NCBI RefSeq assembly: GCF_963169125.1
Contig: NC_084802.1
Coordinates: forward strand, 37,594,607 to 37,658,606
DNA length: 64,000 nucleotides
Source of the DNA: Humulus lupulus
Taxonomy: Eukaryota; Streptophyta; Magnoliopsida; Rosales; Cannabaceae
Reading direction: 5' to 3'
Part shown: in pieces, positions 11,572 to 22,167 of the stretch
Layout of the letters: the number at the start of each line of letters is the position of its first letter
How positions within the stretch are numbered: position 1 is the first letter of the stretch
Notes under the pieces: model-generated
What the model saw: only the letters and a program-made list of their open reading frames with translations
Database searches by the model: none
Told to the model about the DNA's origin: nothing
Position numbers and translations under genes: made by a program

Positions 11572-12396
11572 TGTTGTCCGTATTTTCATCTCCTGACATG
11601 TGACAACTCACATTGACTGGCTTGGACGCTCGTAGACATCTTCGGGATATGTTATCCCCCGAGGCCTCTCTTCGAGGTGAGGTCTTTTGTCTTCGCCAGT
11701 AGGTAAACCGTGGGTGCCCTAACAGTAGATTAACCCCCTGAGGGTTACCCTCAGAGTTGGGGATTCTCCAGGTGAAGCAACTATGACAATAGTTCTCCCT
11801 CAGCCGTCCCCCAGGTCCGAGGTTCTGGTTCTCAGACCTAAGATAGGTGCTAGGTGTCAGTCAATGTGGGTTTATAGCGCCAAATGATCGTCTAACAACC
11901 TTTTTGGCGATCCGTCCATAGTGTTATTGAGTGTACGACTCAAAAATCTGCACTCCCACTACGCCGTCTGACATGGAGATACTTACAGCACACCCTGACA
12001 GTATCTGGGGCATGTTCCCCATAAAGTGGGTACCTTTCTGAAGTGGGGCCCGCGGATCTCTCTTGGGTCGTGGTCTCTATTCAATGCAGCTCAATGCATT
12101 GAATTGGTATTAATCCCCCAATAATGGGAAAAATTTGTATTAATTACTAATGATTAGTATTAATAACCCCAAACTTTATAAATAGGCTTGAGAGTCTCAT
12201 TGTAAAGGGTTTGGTTTTTTAGAGAGAAAAACATCTTGTACTCAGAGCAATCTAAACGCTGCCTGAGAATACACCATTGGAACTTGCCACAACAAGCTTC
12301 CAATCCTCTTAATACCAGAGACTTGTGGACTAAGGCTCTTTTATAGCCTGAACCACGTAAAAACCTTTGTGTTCGTGTTATTTATTTCTTTGATCT
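11572..12396 (+). repeat. 5' LTR of the Tat element
   Basis: It starts TGTTGTC and matches the 3' LTR at 54939-55195 plus 59597-60179 along its length. The right copy has about 15 more net bases. Similarity ends at TTTGATCT in both. Here gag coding sequence follows at once, which implies a deletion of the LTR tail, primer site and leader. Confidence 0.85.
12177..12184 (+). promoter_or_regulatory. TATA box in the Tat 5' LTR
   Basis: TATAAATA about 600 bp into the LTR, conserved in the 3' LTR at 59960-59967. It probably sets the start of the sense transcript. Confidence 0.55.
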
Positions 12397-13881
12397 TGCC
12401 AATGACGCCAAATGTCATATATTCTCAATCACTCTGACGGGAGCGGCGGACGAATGGTTCAAGAAACTCTGACTAGGATCCATTCAATCATGGCATCAAT
12501 TGTCTTCTGCCTTAGCTAACATAAAACAAGGGTCCTTCAAGACTCTCAAAGCATACATCAAGCGCTTCAAGGAGGAAGCGACAAGAACCAAGAGAGTTGA
12601 TGATGGCCAACAATTGATGGCCTTACAGGCTAGCATTCGCGCGGGGTCCCCGCTTTGGGATGATCTCTAGGGGAGGGGATGGCGACGACTCAATGACTTT
12701 ATTCGTCGAGCACAAGAATATATTAGCTGGGAGGATGCCCAGATTGGGGAGTTCGGAGTACCCGCCACTTTCCCTACTTCGAACACGCTTGGCCTCGTGG
12801 CTTCGGAAATCCAATATTCCCCTTACGCTCCCGTCCAATCAGGCTTCGGGAGAGTCCAACCCAGCCAAAGTGTTCTGCCTTATAGTTTTAGCGACATGCC
12901 CACGCCGGGATTCAGTATGGCTTCGGCAGGATATGGGGCGGCGCCCATTGGATACATTGTTTTTCAGCCTGCATTCAGTGCTAGAGTTACTGCTCCATCC
13001 CAGCCTGATAAATCCAGTCGAGCTCTCGACAGTAGTAGACGCGGGGGGAAGGGCAAGGGCCGGAGGCCTAAGGGAAATGGAACTACACAGACTGAGTAAG
13101 GAGCTACCTATGCCGAGAAGTATGTCTCGCAATACTTCGAGTATATTGAATTGGTAGACTCCCGAGAAAAATATCTTCGGCCATGGCACAACAAGTTCAC
13201 TATAGGAAGCCGCAGCCCATCCGGAGAGACAGGGAGAGGCGGGACCTTGGAAATTTTTTTCGTTTCCACAACGATATAGGGCACCACACCAATGAGTGTC
13301 GCCAGCTCAAGGATGAGATCGAGAACCTCATCAAGCTGGGACATCTCCACCAATATGCTAAGGGTGGATCGCATCTGGCATAACCCCCCTTGGCAGGACC
13401 GCTCATGCCACCTATTGCTACGCAGGTTCCAGCAGTTGCTCATGCGGTACCACAACATCCAGTGGCACCAAGACCTCCTCTGGTGAACGGGCGAGTAGGA
13501 ACTATCTCGGAAGGGCCCCACTTGGGTGGCACCTCCCGAAGCTCGCAGAATTGATATGCGCAAGCTTTGAATCACGATGAGGAGGTGATGGCTTTGGCTC
13601 AATTGCCTATCGAAATGCCCTGAATGAGTGACCAAATCATAACATTCTCCGAAGATGATGCCTGGAGAGTGCATTTCTCGCACCACGATCTGTAGGTAAT
13701 TGAGAGCCAAATCTCCAACAAAATGGTGGCGCAGATTTTGGTAGACAAAGGGAGTTTGGCGAACATCTTGTTTAAGTCAGCCTTCGAGAAAATAGGGCTG
13801 ACCACGGCAGACTTGTCCCCGTGCGCCTCGACTCTCTATGGATTCTCGGGAGAGGCCCTCATTCTGATGGGACAGATAAAG
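12397..13881 (+). pseudogene. Tat element gag and start of protease (broken)
   Basis: The retrotransposon gag core begins inside the domain (a GAADEWFKKL-like segment near 12440) and is followed by a Gly/Pro-rich linker. A nucleocapsid-like segment (13240-13350) has the spaced H/C pattern FHNDIGHHTNEC and a DEIENLIK helix typical of Tat gag. The protease begins near 13700 with a VDKGS active-site segment. Stops include TGA near 12468 and TAG near 12669, and there is a frameshift near 13180. From 13183 the frame matches the downstream pol frame. The region is interrupted at 13882 inside the protease by another retrotransposon; the frame resumes at 22168 once that insertion and one TSD copy are removed. 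Confidence 0.8.
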
Positions 13882-14714
13882 TGTAACGACCCAAAAGCAC
13901 TAATAAGGCTTAAGGGCCTTGATTAGTGTGCCGAGAGGGAACGATTGGTTTATGTGTGAATTAAGTAGTTTAATGCATAATTCTGTGTTTAGCATGCTGG
14001 TATGATTATATATGAATTATACATGTGGGCTCCATTTGGTTGCTAGGGGCATATTTGTATTTTAGCCCGTTGAGGGCATAAATGTGATATTTGTATATAC
14101 TGTGATTGATGCCACGTGTGAGTGGTGATATAATTGTGAAGCACGATCCGAGACGGTCCTAGGGAGCCGTTTAGCTAGTAAGTCACAACGGGGTCAAATA
14201 CCTGGCTCAGGAGGAGCTTAGGGGTATTTTGGGAATATTATAATGTGTTTGGGAATTATTGAGTAGCGGTTAGTGATTTAGTAATGGTTTAGACATGTCG
14301 GGGATTTTTAGGAATACTTGAGGACTTGGCGGGATTTGAGTGAAATGACTAAATTGCCCTTGGAGGCACTTAAGGATTTAAATAAGCTCAAGGGTATTTT
14401 GGACCTTTTGTATAGAAGGGGATTTTGATCAATAAGGTAGCTAACTCTAGGATCATGTAAAAGGGAATTAGAAGGAAATAACCAGAAGGAGCAATCGATT
14501 TTCCATCTCCCTCTCTAAGGTGTTGGTTTTGGAGGAATTTAAAGCAGAAACTCAGGAGCATAATTATATAAAATGTATCTTTTATGACCAAAACCTTTTT
14601 AACCCTAGTTCATTAATTTTTTAGTGACACATTTTCAACTAATAGACTTGATTAATGAGTCATGCACCTTTATAAATACACAGTGTAACGGTCTTGGCTA
14701 CCCAGGGCGTTACA
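13882..14714 (+). repeat. 5' LTR of element A (internally deleted)
   Basis: It starts TGTAACGACCC and ends GCGTTACA. It matches the 3' LTR at both ends but lacks about 1.5 kb of its middle. The junction lies near 14565 (GAGCATA joined to ATTATA). The deleted part holds the GC-rich cluster and both exon-like modules described under findings. Confidence 0.9.
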
Positions 14715-14717
14715 ACT

Positions 14718-14730
14718 TGGTATCAGAACG
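14718..14730 (+). other. Primer-binding site of element A (tRNA-Met)
   Basis: TGGTATCAGAACG lies 3 bp after the 5' LTR. The first ten bases match the complement of the initiator tRNA-Met 3' end, and a G-to-A change follows. Confidence 0.75.
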
Positions 14731-15213
14731 TCCTAGGTTTAAGGGTTCCTGAATACCGGCTGGACATGTACATTCGCTGCGAGAGACAAGCTCGATTCAG
14801 GGTTTGGTAATGTGTATGTGTGCTTATATGCTTGTGTGCTTGGAAAGAACTATGAGTGTTGCTATTTGTTGGATTAATAGGAAGCATGAGATACTGATAA
14901 GGCCTGTCCCTTGACTGTTGTGTGATAATATGGAGGCATGCTTATTAGCATCGTTGTGCATGTAAATGAATATCTGAATGATTAAATGCATATTGTGTAT
15001 ATAGGGGTGAATGTATGGATGGATGTCTATATCTTAACTGTTGAGCGGTGATGTTGGGGCATGCTAATTAGAAATGCTAGTGCATGTGGATTAATGCCTC
15101 TATTTTGATTGCTTGTGATTGATTGTGTTCTACTGGTGGATTTTGGAAGAGCTTTTACCCTGTCATCATGGTCTGATTGCCAAGTAGTTGATTTCAGATT
15201 GACTTGGATAGTT

Positions 15214-16275
15214 ATGCGTCCAAGAAAATCTACGCGACTAGCCAGCACTAGGTCTGGGATCGGAGGTGATGACTAGGGCCAGATTCCTCCGCCAGCCCCT
15301 GAGAACTGGCAGCAGATTATGGCAGAAATGCAAGCGCGATTACAGAGCCAAGATGAACAGATTCATCTTCTACGTTAGCAAGCTCCAACAGGGAGTGCTA
15401 CACCTATTGTGCCACCTGTAGTGGCACTAGTTATTCAGCCGATAGAAGTGGGGAATAGGTGGGAGCCATTGTATGAGCGGTTCCGGAAGCAGCATCCCCC
15501 AACTTTTGAGGGAGGACCTGATCCACTGAAGGCCGAACAGTGGATGACTATGATTACTACTATCCTGGACTTCATGAGGATAGAAGGTTATGACAGAGTG
15601 GCCTGTGCCACGTATATGCTGAGAGAGGATGCCCGCATTTGGTGGGAAGTGGCGTCACAGACCAGGGACGTTACTGCTTTGAGTTGGGATGGATTCAAAG
15701 ATTTTTTCAACCAGAAATACTACAACGTTGCCATCAGGGCAGCAAAGGTTAATGAGTTTGTGAGGTTGGTTCAGGGCAGCATGACAGTTACTGAGTATGC
15801 CATAAAGTTTGATAGACTTGCAAAATTTGCACCAGATCTTGTGCCTACAGATGCTTCTAGGCAAGACAGATTCATTAGGGGGCTTAATGCTATGATAGCC
15901 CGGAATGTGAGGATTACAACAGTACTTGGGGGGACGATTTATGCCCAGGCTGTTGAGAAGGCTCTTACCGCTAAGGAAGCGGAGAATAAGATTTGGAAAG
16001 AAAATGCAGTGAGGCGCGAGGGTCGCAGAGTGGTGCCTCCTTATTCTGGGTCTGGTAGGGGTGGAGACCCCAGTGATTTCAAGAGAAAGACCCCTGACAC
16101 TACGATCGCTTCTGGTCCTGATAGGAGGGGTCGGGGTGCTCAGGGAGGCGGTGAGGCATGGAGGAATTATCCGGAGTGCTCGAGGTGCAGGAGACGCATC
16201 AGGGCAAGTGTCGGGCCAAAGCGTGCTATGTGTGCGGAACAGTGGGGCATCTCAAGAAGGATTGACCAACAGTGA
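15214..16275 (+). pseudogene. Element A gag (broken)
   Basis: The probable start is the ATG at 15214. Two early TAG codons follow (15274-15276 and near 15376), both in contexts that suggest former CAG. From 15409 the frame is open through the retrotransposon gag core (YERFRKQHPP, ML..DARIWW, YYNVAIRAAKV..F; 15470-15900). A basic Arg/Gly-rich stretch follows. A frameshift near 16210 puts the zinc knuckle (C-X2-C-X4-H-X4, last Cys lost) into the next frame. Gag would form the particle shell. Confidence 0.85.
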
Positions 16276-16946
16276 AGAAAGGGGAAGCAGGAAAAGTGGA
16301 CAGCTTGACTCCAGCTCGAGTGTTCACTTTAACTCAGGCAGAGGCCGAGGCTAGTCCCTCGGTGGTGACAGGTCAGCTTTCTAGCGCTGGCTCTCCTTTT
16401 ACTGTATTGATTGACTCTGGTGCTACACATTCATTTGTTTTTAGTAAGGTAATTGATATATTGTGTAGACCTAGTGAGTATCGTACTGCGGGGTTTGGGA
16501 TTTTATTTCCTTCCAAGGAACTGGTAGTTTTTAGGAGATGGATTAGGGCACTACCAGTGATAGGTTATAGTAGGGAGCTTTCAGTATACTTGATTGAGCT
16601 AGACATGGAGGATTTTTACATGATCTTAGGGATGGATTGGATGGTCAAGTATGGGGCTACTATTGACTGCAGGAAGAAGATGGTGACTTTTGAGCTTGAG
16701 GGCGAGGATCCTTTCATTTTCGTGGGTGCGGTATGTGGACCTTGCATACCCATAATATCAGCATTGAGAGCCAGAGACCTGTTACAGGGGGGATGTAAAG
16801 GTTTTTTGGCTAGTGTGGTGGACACGACCAGAGTTTTTCCAGTAGGGCCGGGAGAGACCAGATTAGTGTGCGAGTTTTTGGATGTATTTCCTGAGGATCT
16901 ACTGGATTGCCGCCGCGCAGGGAGATTCAATTTGTTATTGAGTTAG
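16272..16946 (+). pseudogene. Element A protease region
   Basis: A retropepsin-type aspartic protease with the active-site motif LIDSGATHSFV (about 16405-16440) and the later ILGMDWM segment (about 16624-16645). The frame ends at TAG 16944-16946; after a short gap the RT frame opens at 16985. In intact relatives protease and RT form one polyprotein. Confidence 0.85.
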
Positions 16947-16984
16947 TATCGGGGACATAACCAGTATCAAGGGCACCATATAGG

Positions 16985-19740
16985 ATGGCACCAGCAGAGT
17001 TGAAGGAATTGAAGATACAGCTACAGGAACTTCTGGATTTGGGATTAATCAGGCTCAGTTACTCTCCATGGGGCGCTCCAGTGTTGTTTGTGAAGAAGAA
17101 GGACGTGACTTTGAGGATGTGTATAGATTACAGAGAGTTGAACAAGTTGACCATCAAGAATAAGTACCCTCTACCCAGGATCGATGACTTGTTCGATCAG
17201 TTGCAGGGAAAAACGGTGTTCTCAAAGATTGATCTTCGATCTGGTTATCACCAGCTGAGGTTCAAGGACGAGGACATACCGAAGATGACCTTTCGAACAT
17301 GGTATGGGCACTATGAGTTTTTGGTCATGTCTTTTGGTTTGACCAATGCCCCGACAACTTTCATGGATCTAATGAACAGGGTGTTCAAAGATTTCTTGGA
17401 TCAGTTCGTCATTGTCTTCATCGACGGCATCTTAGTGTACTCCAGTTTAGAGGCAGAGCACGAGCAACATCTTCGACAGGTCTTGCATAGGTTAAGGGAG
17501 CATCAGTTATATGCCAAGTTTAAGAAGTGTGAGTTTTGGTTTCCAGAGGTGACTTTTCTTGGGCATATTGTTGGCGCAGAGGGGATTAAGGTGGATTCGT
17601 CCAAGGTGGAGGCCGTAAGAGATTGGCCGAGGCCAAGGAATACCTCGGAGGTTTGGAGTTTCCTCGGATTAGCAGGTTATTACAGGCGGTTTGTAGAAGG
17701 ATTATCAAAGATTGCTTCACCAATGGCAGAGTTGACACGAAAGAATCTGAAATTCCTTTGGTCAGAGAAGTGTGAGAATAGTTTCCAAGTGTTAAAGCGA
17801 CGACTTATTACTGCACCTGTGCTGAGTCTTCCTTCGGAGGAAGAGAAGTTTGTGGTATACTGTGATGCATCAAGGTTGGGTTTAGGCTGTGTGCTAATGC
17901 AGAACAAGAAAGTTATAGCTTATGCATCGTGACAGCTGAAGGAGTATGAACAGTGGTATCCTACCCATGATCTAGAACTGGCGGCAGTGGTATTCGTACT
18001 GAAGGTGTGGCGGCATTACCTGTATGGGGAGAAGTGTGAGATATACACTGACCACAAGAGTTTGAAGTATTTCTTCACCCAGAAGGATCTGAACATGAGG
18101 CAGAGGCATTGGCTGGAGTTGGTAAAGGATTATGATTGTGATATTCTCTACCACCTAGGGAAAGCCAATGTTGTGGAAAATGCATTGAGCTGGAGGGCCT
18201 CGGGGCAGTTATTTAGTTGTGTTCATATTTCCAGGAAGTTGGCAGATGAGATGACCAGGGCAAGGATAGAACTGGTGGTTGGGCGATTGGCCAATATCAC
18301 CTTGCAGTCGATCCTACTAGAGCGATCAAGGAGGGTCAATTGGTGGATGCGCAATTACAAGAAGTTAGGGAGAATGTCTTAGCAGGGGTAGCTAAGGACT
18401 ATTCTATCTCTGAGATTGCTATGCTTCGGTATCAGGGGCGGATTTGTGTTCCAGCAGATGAAGGAATCAGACGAGAGATTCTAGATAAGTCTCACACTAC
18501 GCCGTACTCGCTTCATCCGGGTACCACGAAGATGTATCACGATCTGCAGACATTATATTGGTGGCTCGGGATGAAGAAAGATATGGTGGAGTATGTGGCC
18601 AGGTGTTCGACATGTCAGCAAGTGAAAGCTGAGCATCAGCGACCAGCGAGGTTGCTTCAGCCTTTGGGTATTCTCAAATGGAAATGGGAGGATATTACTA
18701 TGGACTTTGTGGGAGGTTTACCCAGGACTATAGGGCTTCATTCCTCAGTGTGGGTGATAGTGGATAGATATACCAAGTTAGCTCATTTTCTGCCAGTGAA
18801 GTCAACTTACACGGTATAACAGTATGCAGAGTTGTATGTGAGGGAGATAGTTCGTCTCCATGGGGTTCCCAAGTCTATTGTATCTGATCGAGACCCTATC
18901 TTTACCTCCAAGTTCTGGGGAGCTCTACAGAGAGCCATGGGGACTCAGTTGAAGTTTAGCACAACCTTTCACCCTCACACCGATGGACAACCTGAGAGGA
19001 CAATTCAGGTGTTGGAGGATATGCTCAGGGCGTGTGTGATTGACTTCGAGGGATCTTGGAGTAAGTATCTCCCGTTGATTGAATTTTCATATAACAACAA
19101 TTATCAGTCCACGATTGGAGTGGCTCCTTATGAGATGCTATATGGAAGGAAGTGTAGGTCGCCCATTCATTGGGATGAGATGGGTGAGAGGAAATATTTA
19201 GGGCCAGACATGGTTCAAACTACAAATGAAGCTGTTAAGAAGATCCGAGCCAGAATGCTTGCTTCGCATAGTAGACAGAAAAGCTACGCTGACCCTAAGC
19301 GTAGAGACGTGGAGTTCCAGGTTGGGGACCACGTGTTTCTACGAGTTTCACCACTGCGAGGGGTGAAAAGATTTGGAAAAAAGGGCAAGCTGAGCCCTCA
19401 ATTTGTAGGACCTTTTGAGATTCTAGAAAGGATTAGACAGGTGGCCTACTGGTTGGCTTTTCCACCGTCGTTGTCAGGAGTTCATGATGTATTCCATGTT
19501 TCTATGTTGCGGAAGTATGTCTTAGATACGACACATGTGTTGAAGTACGAGGACTTGGCATTGCAGACAGATCTGTCCTATGAGGAATGACCGGTTCAGA
19601 TTTTTGATCGAAAGGACAAGGTTCTGCGGAATAAGGAAATTTCTCTAGTTAAAGTATTGTGGAGGAATAGCAAGGTCGAGGAAGCGACCTGGGAGCTTGA
19701 GTCGGTGATGCGGGATCAGTATCCCGAGCTATTTAGGTAA
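16985..19740 (+). pseudogene. Element A reverse transcriptase, RNase H, integrase and chromodomain-like tail (broken)
   Basis: RT motifs run from VLFVKKKD and CIDYRELN to the catalytic box, which reads FIDG instead of FIDD (second Asp changed, GGC at 17426-17428). RNase H ([10 protein letters not shown]) is cut by TGA 17930-17932. A frameshift lies near 18340-18380. Integrase has the zinc-binding region, a TMDFVGGLP segment, [13 protein letters not shown], and the last acidic residue within DGQPERT. A TAA occurs near 18819 and a TGA at 19588-19590. The tail ending YPELFR (to 19740) resembles the chromodomain-like end of Tekay elements, thought to guide insertion into heterochromatin. Confidence 0.88.
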
Positions 19741-19763
19741 ATTTTGAGGATGAAATTCTCAGT

Positions 19764-19776
19764 AGGAGGGGATAGT
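19764..19776 (+). other. Polypurine tract of element A
   Basis: AGGAGGGGATAGT directly before the 3' LTR; the same sequence precedes the 3' LTR of element B. It primes plus-strand DNA synthesis. Confidence 0.8.
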
Positions 19777-22162
19777 TGTAACGACCCAAAAGCACTAATA
19801 AGGCTTAAGGGCCTTGATTAGTGTGCCGAGAGGGCACGATTGGTTTATGTGTGAATTAAGTAGTTTAATGCATGATTCTATGTTTAACATAATGGTATGA
19901 TTATATGAAAATATGAATTATGCATGTGGGCCCCATTTGGTTGCTAGAGGCATATTTGTAATTTTAGCCCGTTGATGGCATAAATGTGATATTTGTATAT
20001 ACTGTGATTGATGCCACGTGTGAGTGGTGATATAATTGTGAAGCACGATCCGAGACGGTCCTAGGGAGTCGTTTAGCTAGTAAGTCACAACGGGGTCAAA
20101 TACCTGGCTCGGGAGGAACTTAGGGGTATTTTGGGAATATTATAATGTGTTCGAGAATTATTGAGTAGCCGTTATTGATGTCGTAATGGTTTAGACATGT
20201 CGGGGATTTTTAGGAATACTTGAGGACTTGGCGGGATTTGAGTGAAATGAATAAATTGCCCTTGGAGGCACTTAAGGATTTAAATAAGCTCAAGGGTATT
20301 TTAGACCTTTTGTATAGAAGGGGATTTTGATCAATAAGGCAGTTGACTCTAGGGGCATGTAGAAGGGAATTAGAAGGAAATAACCAGAAGGAAACTTTCA
20401 GTTTTTCTCTCTCCCTCTCCCAATAGGTTTTCCCTCTCCCTCTCTAAGGTGTTGGTTTTGGAGGAATTTAAAGCAGAAAATCAAGAGCATAAAGGGCTTA
20501 GCTAGGATCAAAGGTAAGTTTTAATTCAAATCTTGATGAATTCTTGCTGGACGTGTTGAATTAGTGAGCTGAGTTGTGTTTTACTTTATAGGTCATTGGA
20601 ATGAAGATTTGGTGAGGTTCAGCTTGGGAGTCATGAGAATTAAGTTTGGAATTCGATTGGGAAGCAGCTCAAAGTCGAAATTCTAATTGAGGTAAGAGTT
20701 TCATGCATCTCTGAGTTTAATTTTTGGTGTGGTTTAAATATTCTGATGAGTGGTTTAAGTTTTATAAAGGGTGGTTTAAGTTTTGGGAATTTTGAGCCAT
20801 TAGATGATTCTTGGGTTTGGTTGCGTGTTTGGGTTTGTTGCTGTGATTTATGAGTTGCCATACTGTTTATTTGGGGGTTTTAGGTTGATTTGGGACTTGG
20901 GTGTACCTTGGAGTTGATTTGGAAGAGTTTTTGCTCGGGAAAAATGTTGGGAAAAACCCAGTTTTCTGGGTTCGCGTATGAGCGTCGCGGCCCTGTTCTT
21001 CCGTACCGCGGCAATAGGTTGAATCAAGGGATGGGGGCCATTCTGGGCGTCGCAGCCCCTATAGGCTTGTGCCGCGACGCTAGGCTAATTTCAGGAAAGG
21101 GAAATTCGGGTTTTTAGGGTTTTGGCTCAGGGGGCTCGGGGGATGCTTTCGCTACCCTGTGCGGGGAAACGGGAGGTCCCAAGAGCACGGGATTGGTTCC
21201 GGGAGATGATTATGAATTGGTTAGTATTAAGAGTGCTATGTATGTGTTATGACTAGGTTTTCGGCGATGCTCGGGTTAGAGGACCACGCTCGGGATTTCG
21301 ATGCTCAAGAAGCTCGGAACATAGGTAAGAAAACTGCACCCGGTTGTGAATTTATAGTGGGACTAAGGGTTCCCTGTCTTGTATGCTTTATGAAGGATGG
21401 TATTATTCCATGCGAATAATGTACAAACGGCCTAAGAGTGCTAGAGTTTACATTGGCGCACAGGGCGCGGCTCAGCCACTGGTAGCTAAGGACAACTTAA
21501 TATTCACTGAGCTCGGTTTAAGCGGACCGGAGTCAGTGGGATAAACAGAGGGTGCGACCTAAGGGCGTCGACCCTGATTATCATGTGAATTGGTTACCAT
21601 TATTGATTGATGAACTTGTCATGCTAAATAGTAGGGTGTTGGCTTATAGATTCTCTGGTTATATCTATAGATTATGTGATTGTTGTGGTTTGTTAAGTGT
21701 ATGAACATGCTTAAAGAGTTGTCTTATTGTTATCGTTGCTTGTAGTATGATGATATGTTTTCTTGTTGGGCCTTGGCTCACGGGTGCTACGTGGTGCAGG
21801 TAAAGGCAAGGGTAAACTAACTCGGAGAGCTCTGAAGGCGGAATGTACATGACCAGCTGCTCGGCTGCCACGACTGAAGAGGAGACAGGAACAGGAGGAC
21901 CATAAATGTCTGTTTTTCCCTTAGAGTGGCTAGCGGTTGTTTATACCCTGAAATTTTGTAAACTAACTTTCAAACACTATTTCTTTTGGGATCCCTTGTA
22001 CAAACTTTTAATTATAAAAAATGTATCTTTTATGACCAAAACCTTTTTAACCCTAGTTCATTAATGTTTTAGTGACCCGTTTTCAACTAATAGACTTGAT
22101 TAGCAAGTCATGCACCTTTATAAATATACAGTGTAACGGTCTTGGCTACCCAGGGCGTTACA
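19777..22162 (+). repeat. 3' LTR of element A (full length)
   Basis: The LTR of 2386 bp starts TGTAACGACCC and ends GCGTTACA. It carries a GC-rich cluster with CGCGGC motifs (20970-21085), an exon-like module at 21257-21324, and a conserved GGCTCACGGGTGCT island at 21761-21810. No protein gene is evident. Confidence 0.9.
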
Positions 22163-22167
22163 TAAAG

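Larger units (their letters stand above)
13882..22162 (+). mobile_element. Tekay-type Ty3/Gypsy chromovirus, element A
   Basis: A complete two-LTR element of 8281 bp with a perfect 5-bp target duplication (taaag, 13877-13881 and 22163-22167). Its order is LTR, tRNA-Met primer site, gag, protease, RT, RNase H, integrase with a C-terminal chromodomain-like region, purine tract, LTR. It sits in the Tat protease. The 5' LTR is only 833 bp against 2386 bp for the 3' LTR because of an internal deletion. The coding region has many stops and at least two frameshifts, and the RT active site is altered, so the copy is dead. Confidence 0.92.

Noticed and set aside
20890..21117. 75-codon ORF in the LTR of element A, and similar ORFs in the other LTRs (31821-32380, 38964-39523, 57225-57758)
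   Set aside because: They come from the GC-rich LTR core, where stops are rare. Related ORFs are read from both strands at the same place, and no conserved domain is seen.
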